Assembly (NCBI GenBank): GCA_020852515.1
Contig: JADZAS010000004.1
Span: forward strand, 62,001-126,000
Direction: 5' to 3'
Source of the DNA: Phycisphaerales bacterium
GTDB taxonomy: Bacteria; Planctomycetota; Phycisphaerae; Phycisphaerales; UBA5793
DNA length: 64,000 nucleotides
Below are positions 33,634 to 41,900 of this stretch, one piece after another (position 1 is the first letter of the stretch; the number at the start of each line of letters is the position of its first letter). Below the pieces are notes generated by a model. It did not search any database. It had not been told where the DNA came from and saw nothing but the letters and a program-made list of their open reading frames with translations. The position numbers and the translations under genes are program-made.

Positions 33634-33715
33634 GGGCAGCGTGCCCCGCTGGCCATCAGAGTACTCAATCATGCCTTGCACGGTCGCGCGGCAGCCGCTC
33701 GCCCCGTTACCCGGC

Positions 33716-35200
33716 TCACTCGATGACCTGCTCGATCACATTGCTGGCGCGCTGGTATTCGGCGGCTTGCAGCCAGGCCCGCCTGCCACTGGCGCCTGAA
33801 GGAATGCGCGTTTGAAGCAGCGCGTAACCGGACTGATCTGCGGTCCTGACCCCGGCCAGGAGTGGACGGGAGAGATCAATCGTCACGTCCAACTGCGGGA
33901 TGTACGTCGAACCGCTGCCGCGCAGACTGTAGATGAACGCAACCCTTCCGCCGGGCGATGCGCCGGACACTTCCAGATCGGCGATGGCTCCCGCCACCCA
34001 CCGCGACGACGAGAGGCGAAAGGCGCCCGCGCCGCCCAATCTTTCCGCGAGGGTAAAACTCGTCGTCCCATCGGGCAGCGTCCAGAACCCGACACACCAG
34101 AGATCGCACTCGCCGACGATGTCGATGCCGCCGCTGCGAATGACATAACTCGCGCCCGGCACCTCGGCGGGCACTTCCGTCCAGGTGCTTCCATCCCAGT
34201 GCCAGTAGCCGTACCAGCCCGACACCCAGACGTCATCGGGACCGACAGCGGCGATCGAGCCGCCGGAGTTGGGCGGCGGCTGCCTGAGGCTCCACTGAGA
34301 GCCGTTCCAGTGCTTCAGCACCACCGCGCCGTCTCCGCCGCCCAGGGCCCAGACGTCATTGGGGCCGGAAGCGGCAATGTCATCCAGGCCGCTGCTGCCC
34401 ATGTGTTCGACCGGGCTGTCAACGTGCGACCAGCTTTGCCCGTCCCAGTGGTAGGTCACGCCGAGGAATGGCCCCGCGACGTTGCGGTAGTCGCCGACGG
34501 CCCAGACATCGTCAGATGCGATCGCGACGACGTCAGTCAGTTCGTGATGCCGGTTAGCGACGAGAGGAACTTCGATATCGGTCCAGTCCGAGCCGTCCCA
34601 GTGCGCTGCGAGGGGAACGGAAGTTGCGCTCGCATCGCCATACCCGGCGGCCAGGCCCACGGCCCAGATGTCATCGGCGGTCACCGCATCCACTTCGTAG
34701 AGGAATCCGCCGCGCGGCCCGAAGGGATACACCGTCTGGGGGCGCAATGTGACCGTATCGACATAGTTCCATGAGTTGCCGCGCCAGCGCAGGACGAGCG
34801 GGAGGTTATTCGTGGGATAGGGCGTGGTGAGGTACCCGACGACCCAGACATCACCGTTGGGAGCCGCATCGACGCCGGTGGTCTGCGGGGAGGTTCCAAG
34901 ATGAGAAGTATCGGGCAAATCGACCAGGCTCCAGGCCGCACCGTTCCAGCGCACGGCCAGAGGCCCGTAGCCGACCGGATCATTGCGCCAGATTCCAACC
35001 GCCCACGCGTCGTCGGGCGAGAGCGCGGACACTCCCGTGAGACGAGTGACGCTGTTGCCGACATCGGGCGTGGGAACAAGTTCCCACGAACCGCAGGGCG
35101 GAGCGGCGTGCGATGCGGCCGCCATCAGTGAAGCGAACAGAATGGGATTCGCCAGGACTCCGACAAACCGGCGATGCGATGTGCGCATTCGAGTCAGCAT
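33716..35200 (-). CDS. secreted beta-propeller-like repeat protein
   Basis: A 494-residue exported protein. The first 32 residues carry a basic start and a hydrophobic core ending in AAASHA, a typical signal-peptide cleavage site. The mature part contains about seven repeats of 45-60 residues with the consensus DDVWAVG ... HWDGSxW, for example DDAWAVGIWRND, DDIWAVGLAAGYG, DDVWAVGDYRNV and NDVWALGGGDGA. This fits a beta-propeller. Residues about 395-494 form a different beta-rich domain (SPGGRVAFIYSLRGSGSTYI). A CAGGGGAG site precedes ATG 35200. An extracellular adhesion or structural role is likely but unproven. Confidence 0.78.
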   Translation of the reverse strand: MLTRMRTSHRRFVGVLANPILFASLMAAASHAAPPCGSWELVPTPDVGNSVTRLTGVSALSPDDAWAVGIWRNDPVGYGPLAVRWNGAAWSLVDLPDTSHLGTSPQTTGVDAAPNGDVWVVGYLTTPYPTNNLPLVLRWRGNSWNYVDTVTLRPQTVYPFGPRGGFLYEVDAVTADDIWAVGLAAGYGDASATSVPLAAHWDGSDWTDIEVPLVANRHHELTDVVAIASDDVWAVGDYRNVAGPFLGVTYHWDGQSWSHVDSPVEHMGSSGLDDIAASGPNDVWALGGGDGAVVLKHWNGSQWSLRQPPPNSGGSIAAVGPDDVWVSGWYGYWHWDGSTWTEVPAEVPGASYVIRSGGIDIVGECDLWCVGFWTLPDGTTSFTLAERLGGAGAFRLSSSRWVAGAIADLEVSGASPGGRVAFIYSLRGSGSTYIPQLDVTIDLSRPLLAGVRTADQSGYALLQTRIPSGASGRRAWLQAAEYQRASNVIEQVIE

Positions 35201-35554
35201 CTGAAACTCCCCTGAGGTGGCCGCCGAGCGACCGGCGGCAAACGGACCGCCATCGCGGCGGCTTGGGATGCAAGTTCATTGCGCGACGCCCGGGCGATCG
35301 ACCCGGCCATGTCGACACGGCTCGCATTCGGTTGATCGTACGGTGTCGATGCGCCGCGCCAACGGAACGGCACTGCCCACTGGCACAATCAGGGTGCTTT
35401 CCTGTACGATCGTCACCCGCCAGCGGCCGCGCGCGCCGGCAGTCGTGTGAGCCTCGGAATCAACGAAACCAAGGTCGGGCTCACGCAGAGGCGCAGAGAT
35501 CGCGGAGTTTTCGACGCGAACAAGAATTGCAATGGCTCGCCGGAACCAGGCCAT
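35201..35554. other. intergenic spacer with one dispersed-repeat copy
   Basis: 354 bases between two minus-strand genes. It must contain the promoter of the propeller-protein gene, but I could not identify convincing -35/-10 boxes. The only recognisable structure is one copy of a 26-base purine-rich repeat (CACGCAGAGGCGCAGAGATC plus GCGGAG) at 35482-35507, also present as an inverted pair at 36360-36434. Short overlapping reading frames here lack ribosome sites and codon character. Confidence 0.5.
35482..35507 (+). repeat. single copy of 26-bp dispersed repeat
   Basis: Matches the left arm of the inverted pair at 36360-36434: shared start CACGCAGA and shared end AGAGATCGC(A/G)GAG, with differences only in the middle. 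It lies intergenically about 45 bases upstream (in + coordinates) of the conserved-unknown gene's stop. Confidence 0.65.
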
Positions 35555-36316
35555 TCACGCCGCCATGCGCATTCCCACCCGACGCTGATTTTCACCCGAC
35601 GCCCGCGACGCCGACTCCCCGCCCCCCGCGCCCACGATCGTCATTGAGCGCGGCAGCGAAAACGGCCCCGCCAGACCCCTCGCCGTCACCCACCGCCCAA
35701 AGTACGTCGCCGTCTTGCCCGCATCGGCCGTGTGGAACTGCACACGAATCGGCTGCCGCGTGTACGCCCCTTCGAGCCGCGCCTCGGATGGATCATTGGG
35801 CGTCGCCCGGCCATACTCGGTGATGGCCACGAACAACTGCAGCTGCGCCACGCCGTACGGCTTGCGCAGCGCCGTCGGCGTGTTCTCATCGGCGTACCGG
35901 ATAAGGTGCCGACCCGCCGCCGCCGAAACCAGCATCATCAGCGGGCACGACCTCGGCGGTCCGATCGGCGACCGCGTCAGGTCATCCACATGCAGCCCCA
36001 GCGCCATCTTCTCCGCGTTGCTCAGCGACCAATTGGATTTGATCAGACCTGCATAGTCTCGATACACCCGCTCCGCCCAGGCGCGTGCTTCATCTTTCGC
36101 CGCCACAATCGCACTCGTCCGCGTTTCGTTCGACTGCGCCAGAACATACGCCTGCGCAAACATCGCCGCGCGGGAGGAGATGAATGCCGCATCCTCCGCA
36201 TCCAGACCGTACCGCGCCGGATCGGCCGCGATCAACGCCGCGAAGTTCGAGCCCCAATCACGAAACGCCACGTCCGCCCTCGGAATGTACGGCCCGGTCT
36301 GAATCGGCGGCGCCAT
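35555..36316 (-). CDS. conserved protein with C-terminal fibronectin-like region
   Basis: A 253-residue protein without signal peptide or membrane helix. The N-terminal 130 residues are helical (IPRADVAFRDWGSNFAALIAADPARYGL, then SSRAAMFAQAYVLAQSNETRTSAIVAAKDEARAWAERVYRDYAGLI). After a proline-rich hinge (SPIGPPRSCPLMML) the sequence becomes beta-rich, ending KTATYFGRWVTARGLAGPFSLPRSMTIV, which looks like an Fn3-type domain. I recognise this two-part layout as a widespread uncharacterised family. A GGGGGA ribosome site precedes ATG 36316. The last 25 residues are Gly/Ala/Ser-rich. Confidence 0.68.
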   Translation of the reverse strand: MAPPIQTGPYIPRADVAFRDWGSNFAALIAADPARYGLDAEDAAFISSRAAMFAQAYVLAQSNETRTSAIVAAKDEARAWAERVYRDYAGLIKSNWSLSNAEKMALGLHVDDLTRSPIGPPRSCPLMMLVSAAAGRHLIRYADENTPTALRKPYGVAQLQLFVAITEYGRATPNDPSEARLEGAYTRQPIRVQFHTADAGKTATYFGRWVTARGLAGPFSLPRSMTIVGAGGGESASRASGENQRRVGMRMAA

Positions 36317-36359
36317 GGCTCATCCCCCTGTGAAATCCAATCAGGCAAACGCATGGTTC

Positions 36360-36434
36360 CACGCAGAAACCCAGAGATCGCAGAGCGGAATCGTCTTCAC
36401 CAAGGCCTCTCTGCGGACTCGGCGCCTCTGCGTG
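36360..36434. repeat. imperfect inverted repeat, 26-base arms
   Basis: Left arm 36360-36385 (begins CACGCAGAAACCCAGAGATC, ends GCAGAG) and right arm 36409-36434 (begins CTCTGCGGACTCGGCGCCTC, ends TGCGTG) are imperfect reverse complements, identical over the outer CACGCAG and inner GCAGAG parts. The 23-base centre is unique. A direct copy of the left-arm type occurs at 35482-35507. Confidence 0.75.
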
Positions 36435-36538
36435 ACAAATCCTCTCGGACCTGCCAAGCGCTCCATCGGCGATTTCATGCGGCGAATTGAGTTCGACAAG
36501 CGAAGCAACCATCGAATCGACCAGACCGCTGTCCCGTT

Positions 36539-36565
36539 TGCGCGAACGGATGACCCGTTCGCGCA
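36539..36565. other. perfect 11-bp hairpin
   Basis: TGCGCGAACGG (36539-36549) and CCGTTCGCGCA (36555-36565) are exact reverse complements around the five-base loop ATGAC. No T-run follows on either strand, so it is more likely a protein-binding palindrome or a repeat remnant than a classical terminator. Confidence 0.7.
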
Positions 36566-36608
36566 GACGCAGGCCCCGGCAGCGCGACCCGCGCGCGCGT
36601 CTGACCAG

Positions 36609-36647
36609 CCCGTCCCCCCGTCCCGCCTTCCCGCCCGCCCGTCTCCC
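36609..36647 (-). other. G-quadruplex-capable tract on the minus strand
   Basis: Seven runs of three or more C on the plus strand (36609-36611, 36614-36619, 36622-36624, 36630-36632, 36634-36636, 36638-36640, 36645-36647), separated by one to five bases. The minus strand therefore carries seven close G-runs, more than the four needed for a quadruplex. Structure formation is a prediction. Confidence 0.6.
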
Positions 36648-36898
36648 GGGCCGAATCTCCCGTCACCCGATCCGCAAGCCCGGTCTCCCCAACCCGATCC
36701 CCGCACCGCGCGAAGCAACAGATGCAACCCGACACCCGCGGATGCGCCCCCACCACGCGAGGCGCGGGCCGCAAAGCAGCCGGCGCAGAACCGATGGCGG
36801 GTCCATCGTGTCCCGGCAGACAGAACACGCACCGCGCGGCGGTTGGGCGGGTTTTGGATGCGGAGTGATTGAAACAGCCCGGACGGAAAGAGACCGAC

Positions 36899-36936
36899 CA
36901 GTCCCGATTACTTCCTCCAGTCCCGATTACTTCCTC
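36899..36936. repeat. tandem pair of 19-bp repeats (left flank)
   Basis: CAGTCCCGATTACTTCCTC occurs twice back-to-back with no mismatch (36899-36917 and 36918-36936). A closely related pair with ATTTC instead of ATTAC occurs at 37573-37609, so the two pairs bracket about 640 bases holding small Cys-rich reading frames. Confidence 0.85.
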
Positions 36937-37173
36937 TGGCGTGAGGCAAGTAGGAGTCAGCGCAGCACGAGATGGATTTACAGAATGATCGCCGCTTCAA
37001 TCGATCGGGTAACTGGATCGTCGACTGGGGATGCCGCGCCAAAGTCGTGGCCAGTCTTGGTGCCATCGGGTTTCACCTGTGGACCGGTGTTGAGGTCAAG
37101 GCCGCGTCTGTAAACTCCGTCTCCCCTTGGGAGTCGGCGGGGGTGAGGGCCGATCTTCCTTGGAGAGCCAATC

Positions 37174-37254
37174 ATGCCGACGAGTGGGCGAACGGCGAGG
37201 AACAAGACACCAATCGAAGCCGGACACGAGCTGGTATTGTGGGAGTTCCAGTGA
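37174..37254 (+). CDS. possible 26-residue leader peptide
   Basis: Short frame MPTSGRTARNKTPIEAGHEL and six more residues, starting at ATG 37174 after TTGGAGAG (six bases spacing). Its stop overlaps the GTG start of the following Cys-rich frame (GTGA at 37251-37254), the usual geometry of translational coupling. There is no other evidence that it is translated; it could be chance. Confidence 0.25.
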   Translation: MPTSGRTARNKTPIEAGHELVLWEFQ

Positions 37255-37526
37255 GGCGTAAGGGCCCGACTGTTTGTCGACATTGCAAAGGTGGCCTCGG
37301 CAGTCCCGAGTGCCTCTATTGCCACGGAACCGGATTGGAGCACTCTGGGCCGTGGCACCCTCAAGGTGCGAGTGGACGGCCCAGCGGCTTGTCTGTTGAG
37401 CCACGACCACTACTGCAACCTCGCTCTCGTATATGCTGGTGCCATCTCTGCGGCTGTGTCCTCAAAGACACGAGACGGTTACGGAGACATCTCAAGGGCT
37501 GCCGTCGGAGGCAACGGCCACGCTGA
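37251..37526 (+). CDS. small Cys-rich putative zinc-finger protein
   Basis: A 91-residue, very basic frame beginning at GTG 37251 with GGGAG upstream. It contains a Cys-x2-Cys-x8-Cys-x2-Cys cluster (CRHCKGGLGSPECLYC) resembling one DnaJ-type zinc repeat (CxYCxGTG), and a C-terminal C2HC-like unit (CHLCGCVLKDTRRLRRHLKGC). The frame stays open upstream to 36972, but that extension has no protein-like character. It lies inside the block bracketed by the 19-bp tandem repeats and upstream of the Mrr-type endonuclease. Two independent plausible metal sites argue for a real gene; no homologue is recognised. Confidence 0.45.
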   Translation: MRRKGPTVCRHCKGGLGSPECLYCHGTGLEHSGPWHPQGASGRPSGLSVEPRPLLQPRSRICWCHLCGCVLKDTRRLRRHLKGCRRRQRPR

Positions 37527-37572
37527 TCCACCAGAATTGCAAGTTTCGATTCTCGTGAGGAGGGAACCGTAC

Positions 37573-37609
37573 CAGTCCCAATTTCTTCCTCTGTCCCAAT
37601 TTCTTCCTC
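37573..37609. repeat. tandem pair of about 18-19-bp repeats (right flank)
   Basis: CAGTCCCAATTTCTTCCTC (37573-37591) is followed directly by CTGTCCCAATTTCTTCCTC (37591-37609, sharing one base). Same family as the pair at 36899-36936. It lies 32 bases upstream of the Mrr-type gene's start codon, where the promoter would be expected. Confidence 0.85.
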
Positions 37610-37641
37610 TCTCGACAGAGTCGGTCTAGGAGAATCAGGAG

Positions 37642-38643
37642 ATGACCAATCCAACGCAAGGTACCGCGTTCGTACTTCGGATTGCGCCGAGTGGCATTGA
37701 TCGCATGCAGGAGGCACTCCGCTGCAACCAGCTTATAATCGGCTGGGCGAAGGCCACAGGCCTCTTGGACGGGTCGCTATCCTGGGAGAGCTTTCGAGAG
37801 ATCATTCGGCTGGCATACCACGCCGGTGAACGCGATCTGCGCGGAGCCGGCCGCGGCGCGGGCAACATGTGGCGATTTATCCGCGACATGCATGTCGGCG
37901 ACCTCGTTGTAGTTCCCTATGGTTCAGCTTTCTATTTGGCCAGAGTGACTGGACCTGCCACATACGACCCTGCCCATGTCAACGACGACACCGCATACCG
38001 GCGGCGCGTTGAGTGGCTCAACAACGGACACCCGATTCCTCGGCAGTTGGCAAGGTCGGCACTGCTTGCCCGGATGAAAATTCAAGGAACGAGCGCACAG
38101 GCCGCGGACCTGCTTGAAGAGATTAATGAGTGTCTAAAGGTCGCTGAGCGCGGCAACCAACCGACCTTCGAGCAAGATCTCCAAGCACGTTTGATCAGAG
38201 AAGTTCTTGAAGAGATGCGCAGTGGCAGAATCTCTGACTTTGGCTTTGAACGGCTCATTCAGACAGTGTTGACAGGGATGGGGGCAGAGGACGTACGCAT
38301 CGTTCCGCGAAACCAGGACAAAGGGGCGGACTTGGTGGCGACGTTCCGCGTCGCGGAAGCATTTGAGATCGTCATTGCCATTCAGGCGAAGCACTGGCAG
38401 CCTTCTCCCCCTGTCGGAAAGGACGTCATCGCGCAAACCATCTCCGGCATCGAAGCGGAAGAGGCCGACTTCGGAATGGTCATCACGACCGGCACTTTCT
38501 CAGCGGACGCAGAATTCACGGCGGAATCGTACTTCAAAGACGAGGGCGTCCGTATCCGACTGATCGACGGTGAGCAGTTTGCCAAGTTTATCGTTGAACA
38601 CGGGATCAGGCTCACGTTGGGCAGCGAAGTGCAGCGGCGGTAG
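37642..38643 (+). CDS. Mrr-type restriction endonuclease with N-terminal PUA/EVE-like domain
   Basis: A 333-residue predicted nuclease. The C-terminal Mrr_cat domain shows the expected residues: Glu203 (GFERLIQTVLTGMG), Asp230 (DKGADLVATF) and Gln248-Ala-Lys250 (IAIQAKHW), the QxK variant of PD-(D/E)xK used by Mrr enzymes. The first 120 residues, with MWRFIRDMHVGDLVVVPYG and a following YLARVTGPATYD strand, look like a small beta-barrel reader domain of PUA/EVE type that could recognise modified bases. Such enzymes restrict methylated foreign DNA and act alone, without a methylase, as found here. Two AGGAG sites precede ATG 37642. Lower GC than neighbours suggests acquisition by transfer. Confidence 0.85.
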   Translation: MTNPTQGTAFVLRIAPSGIDRMQEALRCNQLIIGWAKATGLLDGSLSWESFREIIRLAYHAGERDLRGAGRGAGNMWRFIRDMHVGDLVVVPYGSAFYLARVTGPATYDPAHVNDDTAYRRRVEWLNNGHPIPRQLARSALLARMKIQGTSAQAADLLEEINECLKVAERGNQPTFEQDLQARLIREVLEEMRSGRISDFGFERLIQTVLTGMGAEDVRIVPRNQDKGADLVATFRVAEAFEIVIAIQAKHWQPSPPVGKDVIAQTISGIEAEEADFGMVITTGTFSADAEFTAESYFKDEGVRIRLIDGEQFAKFIVEHGIRLTLGSEVQRR

Positions 38644-38927
38644 ATTCCCGCGGGCAACATTTGGGTCGCATCTAAACTGAGTGGAAAGTTGAGTGCGGTG
38701 GCCGCCGTGCACCGTCATCGCCAAGCCACTCCCACCGTCTCTCTCGACGCGCCGAAGGAGCGGGTAGAACTCCTTTTTGCGTTGTGGACCCCGGCGGAGC
38801 CGATACCATATCCTGTAGGGCTGTACACTCAGCCTCGGGGTGGGGTCGGCGGTGGAGTTGCCGCGTTCGTCCTGCTCCGTAAGTCCTGTAGCGCCCGACG
38901 GTTGGACATGGAGGTCTTGCCCGAATC
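38644..38927. other. intergenic region before smc
   Basis: 284 bases between the endonuclease and smc. I looked for SRP RNA, RNase P and tmRNA signatures on both strands and saw none. A GGAGGT at 38910-38915 lies 12 bases before the smc start and may be its ribosome site. Nothing else is recognisable. Confidence 0.4.
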
Positions 38928-41900
38928 ATGCGACTGGCCCGACTCAAACTGCACGGTTTCAAGTCCTTCGCCGACGCGACCGAGTTTCGCTTCGACGATC
39001 CCATCACCTGCATCGTCGGGCCCAACGGCTGCGGCAAGAGCAACGTCGTGGACGCCATCAAGTGGGTCCTGGGCGAGCGGTCGGCCAAGAGCCTGCGCGG
39101 CGAGCAGATGATGGATGTCATCTTCGCTGGCACGACCAGCCGGCCCTCGATGAACATGGCCGAGGTCGTGCTGACCTTCGAGAACCCCCTGCTCGACGCA
39201 GCCAGCGGCAAGCGCGAACTGCCGGTGGAGAGCGAACTGGTCGATGTCGGCCGGCGGCTGTATCGCGACGGCACGAGCGAGTATCTCATCAACAACGCCA
39301 AGGCGCGTCTCAAGGATGTGCGCGACCTGTTTCTCGATACCGGCATCGGGGCCGACGCCTACTCGATCATCGAGCAGGGCAAGGTCGATGCCATGCTCAC
39401 GAGCAACCCCGTCGAACGCCGGACCATCTTTGAAGAAGCCGCAGGCGTGGCCAAGTTCAAGGTGCGGCGGATCGAGGCGATGCGGCGGCTCGAGCGCACC
39501 GAAGTCAACCTGACGCGCTGCAGAGAGCAACTCGACAACGCTGAGCGCCGGCTGCGGATCGTCAAGGGCCAGGCGGCCAAGGCGCGGACGTTCAAGGGAC
39601 TCGACGACGAGTTGCGGGCCCTGCGCGCGGCGCATCTGCTCGATCTGTATCACGAATTGCACGAGACCATCGACGGGCTGACGTCGGAGCTGAGCCACCT
39701 CGAAGCCGACCGGACCAGCGTGATGGACCGCGTGCACGAACTCGAAGAAGCGCGGCAGGATGCGAACATCGAGCGCGACCGGCTGCAGACGCGCTGCACG
39801 GAACTCGAGCAGGACCGGCTGCAACTGCAGGCGCGGCGGGACCAGGCCGAGCAGCGGCGGGCCATGACCATCAAGGCGCGCGATGAAGCGCAGGCGGAGA
39901 TCGGCGCCGAGCAGCGCCGGCTGGGCGAACTGGATGCGAAGATCGACCAGTTGCGCCGCGGCGTGGTGGATCACGAACAGTCGCACGAAGCGCTGGCCAG
40001 GGCCCGAAGCGACGCCGAGCGCGCTGTCGAGGCGGCGCTGGCGAGGCGGGCCGAGTGCGATGCGGCGCTGAACGAGTTGAACCGGCGCCTCAGTGAGATG
40101 CAGCGCACCCTTTCGGGTATCGAGCGCGAGATCGTCTCGCAGGCGGCGTCGATCGAGGCGATCGATCATCGGCTCGCCGAACTGCAGCAGCAGGCCGAAC
40201 AGATCGAAAGCCGTCGCGGCGAGATCGAGTCGCGCCTGACGGCGCTGGCCGACCAGGCGGCCGAAGCGGCCCGGCGAGCCGACGCGGCTGACGCGCAGAT
40301 CGAACAACTCGAGGCGCAACAGGTCGAGCACGAGCGGCAGGCCCAGAGCCTCAGCGGGCGGCAGCGTTCGTTGAGTGAAACGCTGGGCAACCTGGAGCAG
40401 GAGCGCGCCGGGCTCGAGGCCCGCCGGCGAACGCTCAAGGAGATGCTCGACAGCGGCACCGAACTGGGCGAAGCGGTGCGCGGCGTGCTGCGGCAGCGGC
40501 ACGAAGGATCGGGCTTTCAGTTCGTGCGCGGCCTGCTTGCCGACGGCATCGAGACGGACATCCAGCACGCGGCCGCGGTCGAAGCGGCGCTGGGCACACT
40601 GCTCCAGGCGATGGTGGTCGGCAGCCTGACGGAAGTCATCGAAGCGCAGGCGGATCTTGAGGCGCTGTCGGGTCGGATCACCTTCCTGCCGCTGCGCGTG
40701 TTCGGAGATGAAGCGACATCGCAAGCGGTCGCGCTGCCATTGATCGAGGGGGCGCGATCGTTGCTCTCGGTGGTGCGCGTGCCCGATGAGTGGATGGGGC
40801 TGGCGACTCGGCTCTTTGCGCGGACGATCATCGTGGACACGCTCGACAGCGCCCTGCTGCTGGCCGCCGGGCCGATGCGCGAGTGCCGATTCGTGACGGC
40901 CGGCGGCACCGTGCTGGAGACGGACGGCCGGATCATCGCCGGGCCGAATTCAGCCGAGGGCACGGGCGCCGGGCTCATCGTCCATCGAATCGAAATGAAC
41001 AGCCTCGCCGAGCAGGTGGAGGCTCTCACCACGCGGATCGAGGCGCTGCGCGTCGAACTGGCCGCGATCGACAACGAGGCGGCGGCTCTCGACCAGCGGC
41101 GCTCGGCGCTTGGTCAGAGTCTCTTTGAAACGCGCAGCGCGCGGAACAAGGCCTCGCACGACGCCGAGCGATTCGAGGCCGAAAGCCAGCGGGCCCAGCG
41201 CGATGGGCAACGGCTCGATGAAGAACTCAGTGCGGCCCGCTCGCGCCGAGATGAACTGACCGCCAGCCGGGCCCAGAAGCAGGAGCATCTCGACTCGCTG
41301 GAGCGATTGCGCGAAGACGAGGCCGCGGCGCAGGCGTCTCTGCGCGAGCAACTGGAGTCGGCAGAGCAGAATGCCGCGGAGACCGCGGAGTCGCTCACGA
41401 CGCGCCGCGTCGAGGCGAGCCAGGCCAGCGAGCGGCTGGCGGCGTCGGACCGCGAACGCCGACAACTCGAAGCAGCCGTGCAGGAGCAGCAGCGGCAGCG
41501 GAGCATGCTCGAAGCGGCGCTCAAGCAGCGAACAGGCAGGATCATCGAGTTTGAGCGGGTCATCGATGAAGCCGTGTTCGAGGCCGAAGAATGCACGAAA
41601 ACCCTCGGTGAGTCGGAGGGGCTGCTGGAACAACTTTCAGCCCAGCGCCAGGCTTGCCAGGCCAACGTCGTCGAACTGGGTGATGCGCTCAACGCCGCGA
41701 GGCAGCGATTGTCCATCGTCGAGCGCAACTACCACGCCGTGGAACTGAGCAAGCGAGAAAACGAAGTCAAGCGCGAGCATCTCGAGCAGAGCAGCGCTGA
41801 TGACCTGTCGCTCGATCTGCCGAGCGAGTACCCCGAGTACCGCCTGATGATGCAGTCGGGCGACGTGCTGGCAGTCGATCGCGAGCAGGCGACGGCACGG

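Larger units (their letters stand above)
36317..37173. other. repeat-rich, C-biased intergenic region
   Basis: About 860 bases with no convincing gene. Read left to right it holds an imperfect inverted repeat (36360-36434), a perfect 11-bp hairpin (36539-36565), a C-rich tract with many short CCC runs (36609-36760) and a tandem pair of 19-bp repeats (36899-36936). Open frames spanning it on both strands (for example 36315-36872 plus and 36341-36832 minus) encode Pro/Arg or Gly/Arg low-complexity sequence created by base bias. The compositional change from the flanking genes is strong. Confidence 0.6.

Noticed and set aside
36315-36872. Open frames on both strands through the C-rich tract
   Set aside because: They encode Pro/Arg/Ala or Gly/Arg low complexity produced by the base bias and repeats, have no ribosome site, and include repeat-derived words.
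37291-37629. 112-codon plus-strand frame ending in SQFLPLSQFLPLS
   Set aside because: Its end simply translates the tandem 19-bp repeat and it overlaps the better-supported Cys-rich frame.
36317-38643. Prophage or integrative element around the Mrr-type endonuclease
   Set aside because: No integrase, phage structural gene, tRNA attachment site or terminal direct repeat of suitable length; only repeats and one nuclease gene are present.
38644-38927. Possible structural RNA (SRP RNA, tmRNA or RNase P) in the spacer before smc
   Set aside because: None of the diagnostic conserved loops of these RNAs is present on either strand.
38829-40724. Minus-strand open frame of 631 codons across the smc gene
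   Set aside because: Antisense to the SMC head and coiled coil; Leu/Arg/Gln-rich reflection of the coiled-coil codons, no motif.
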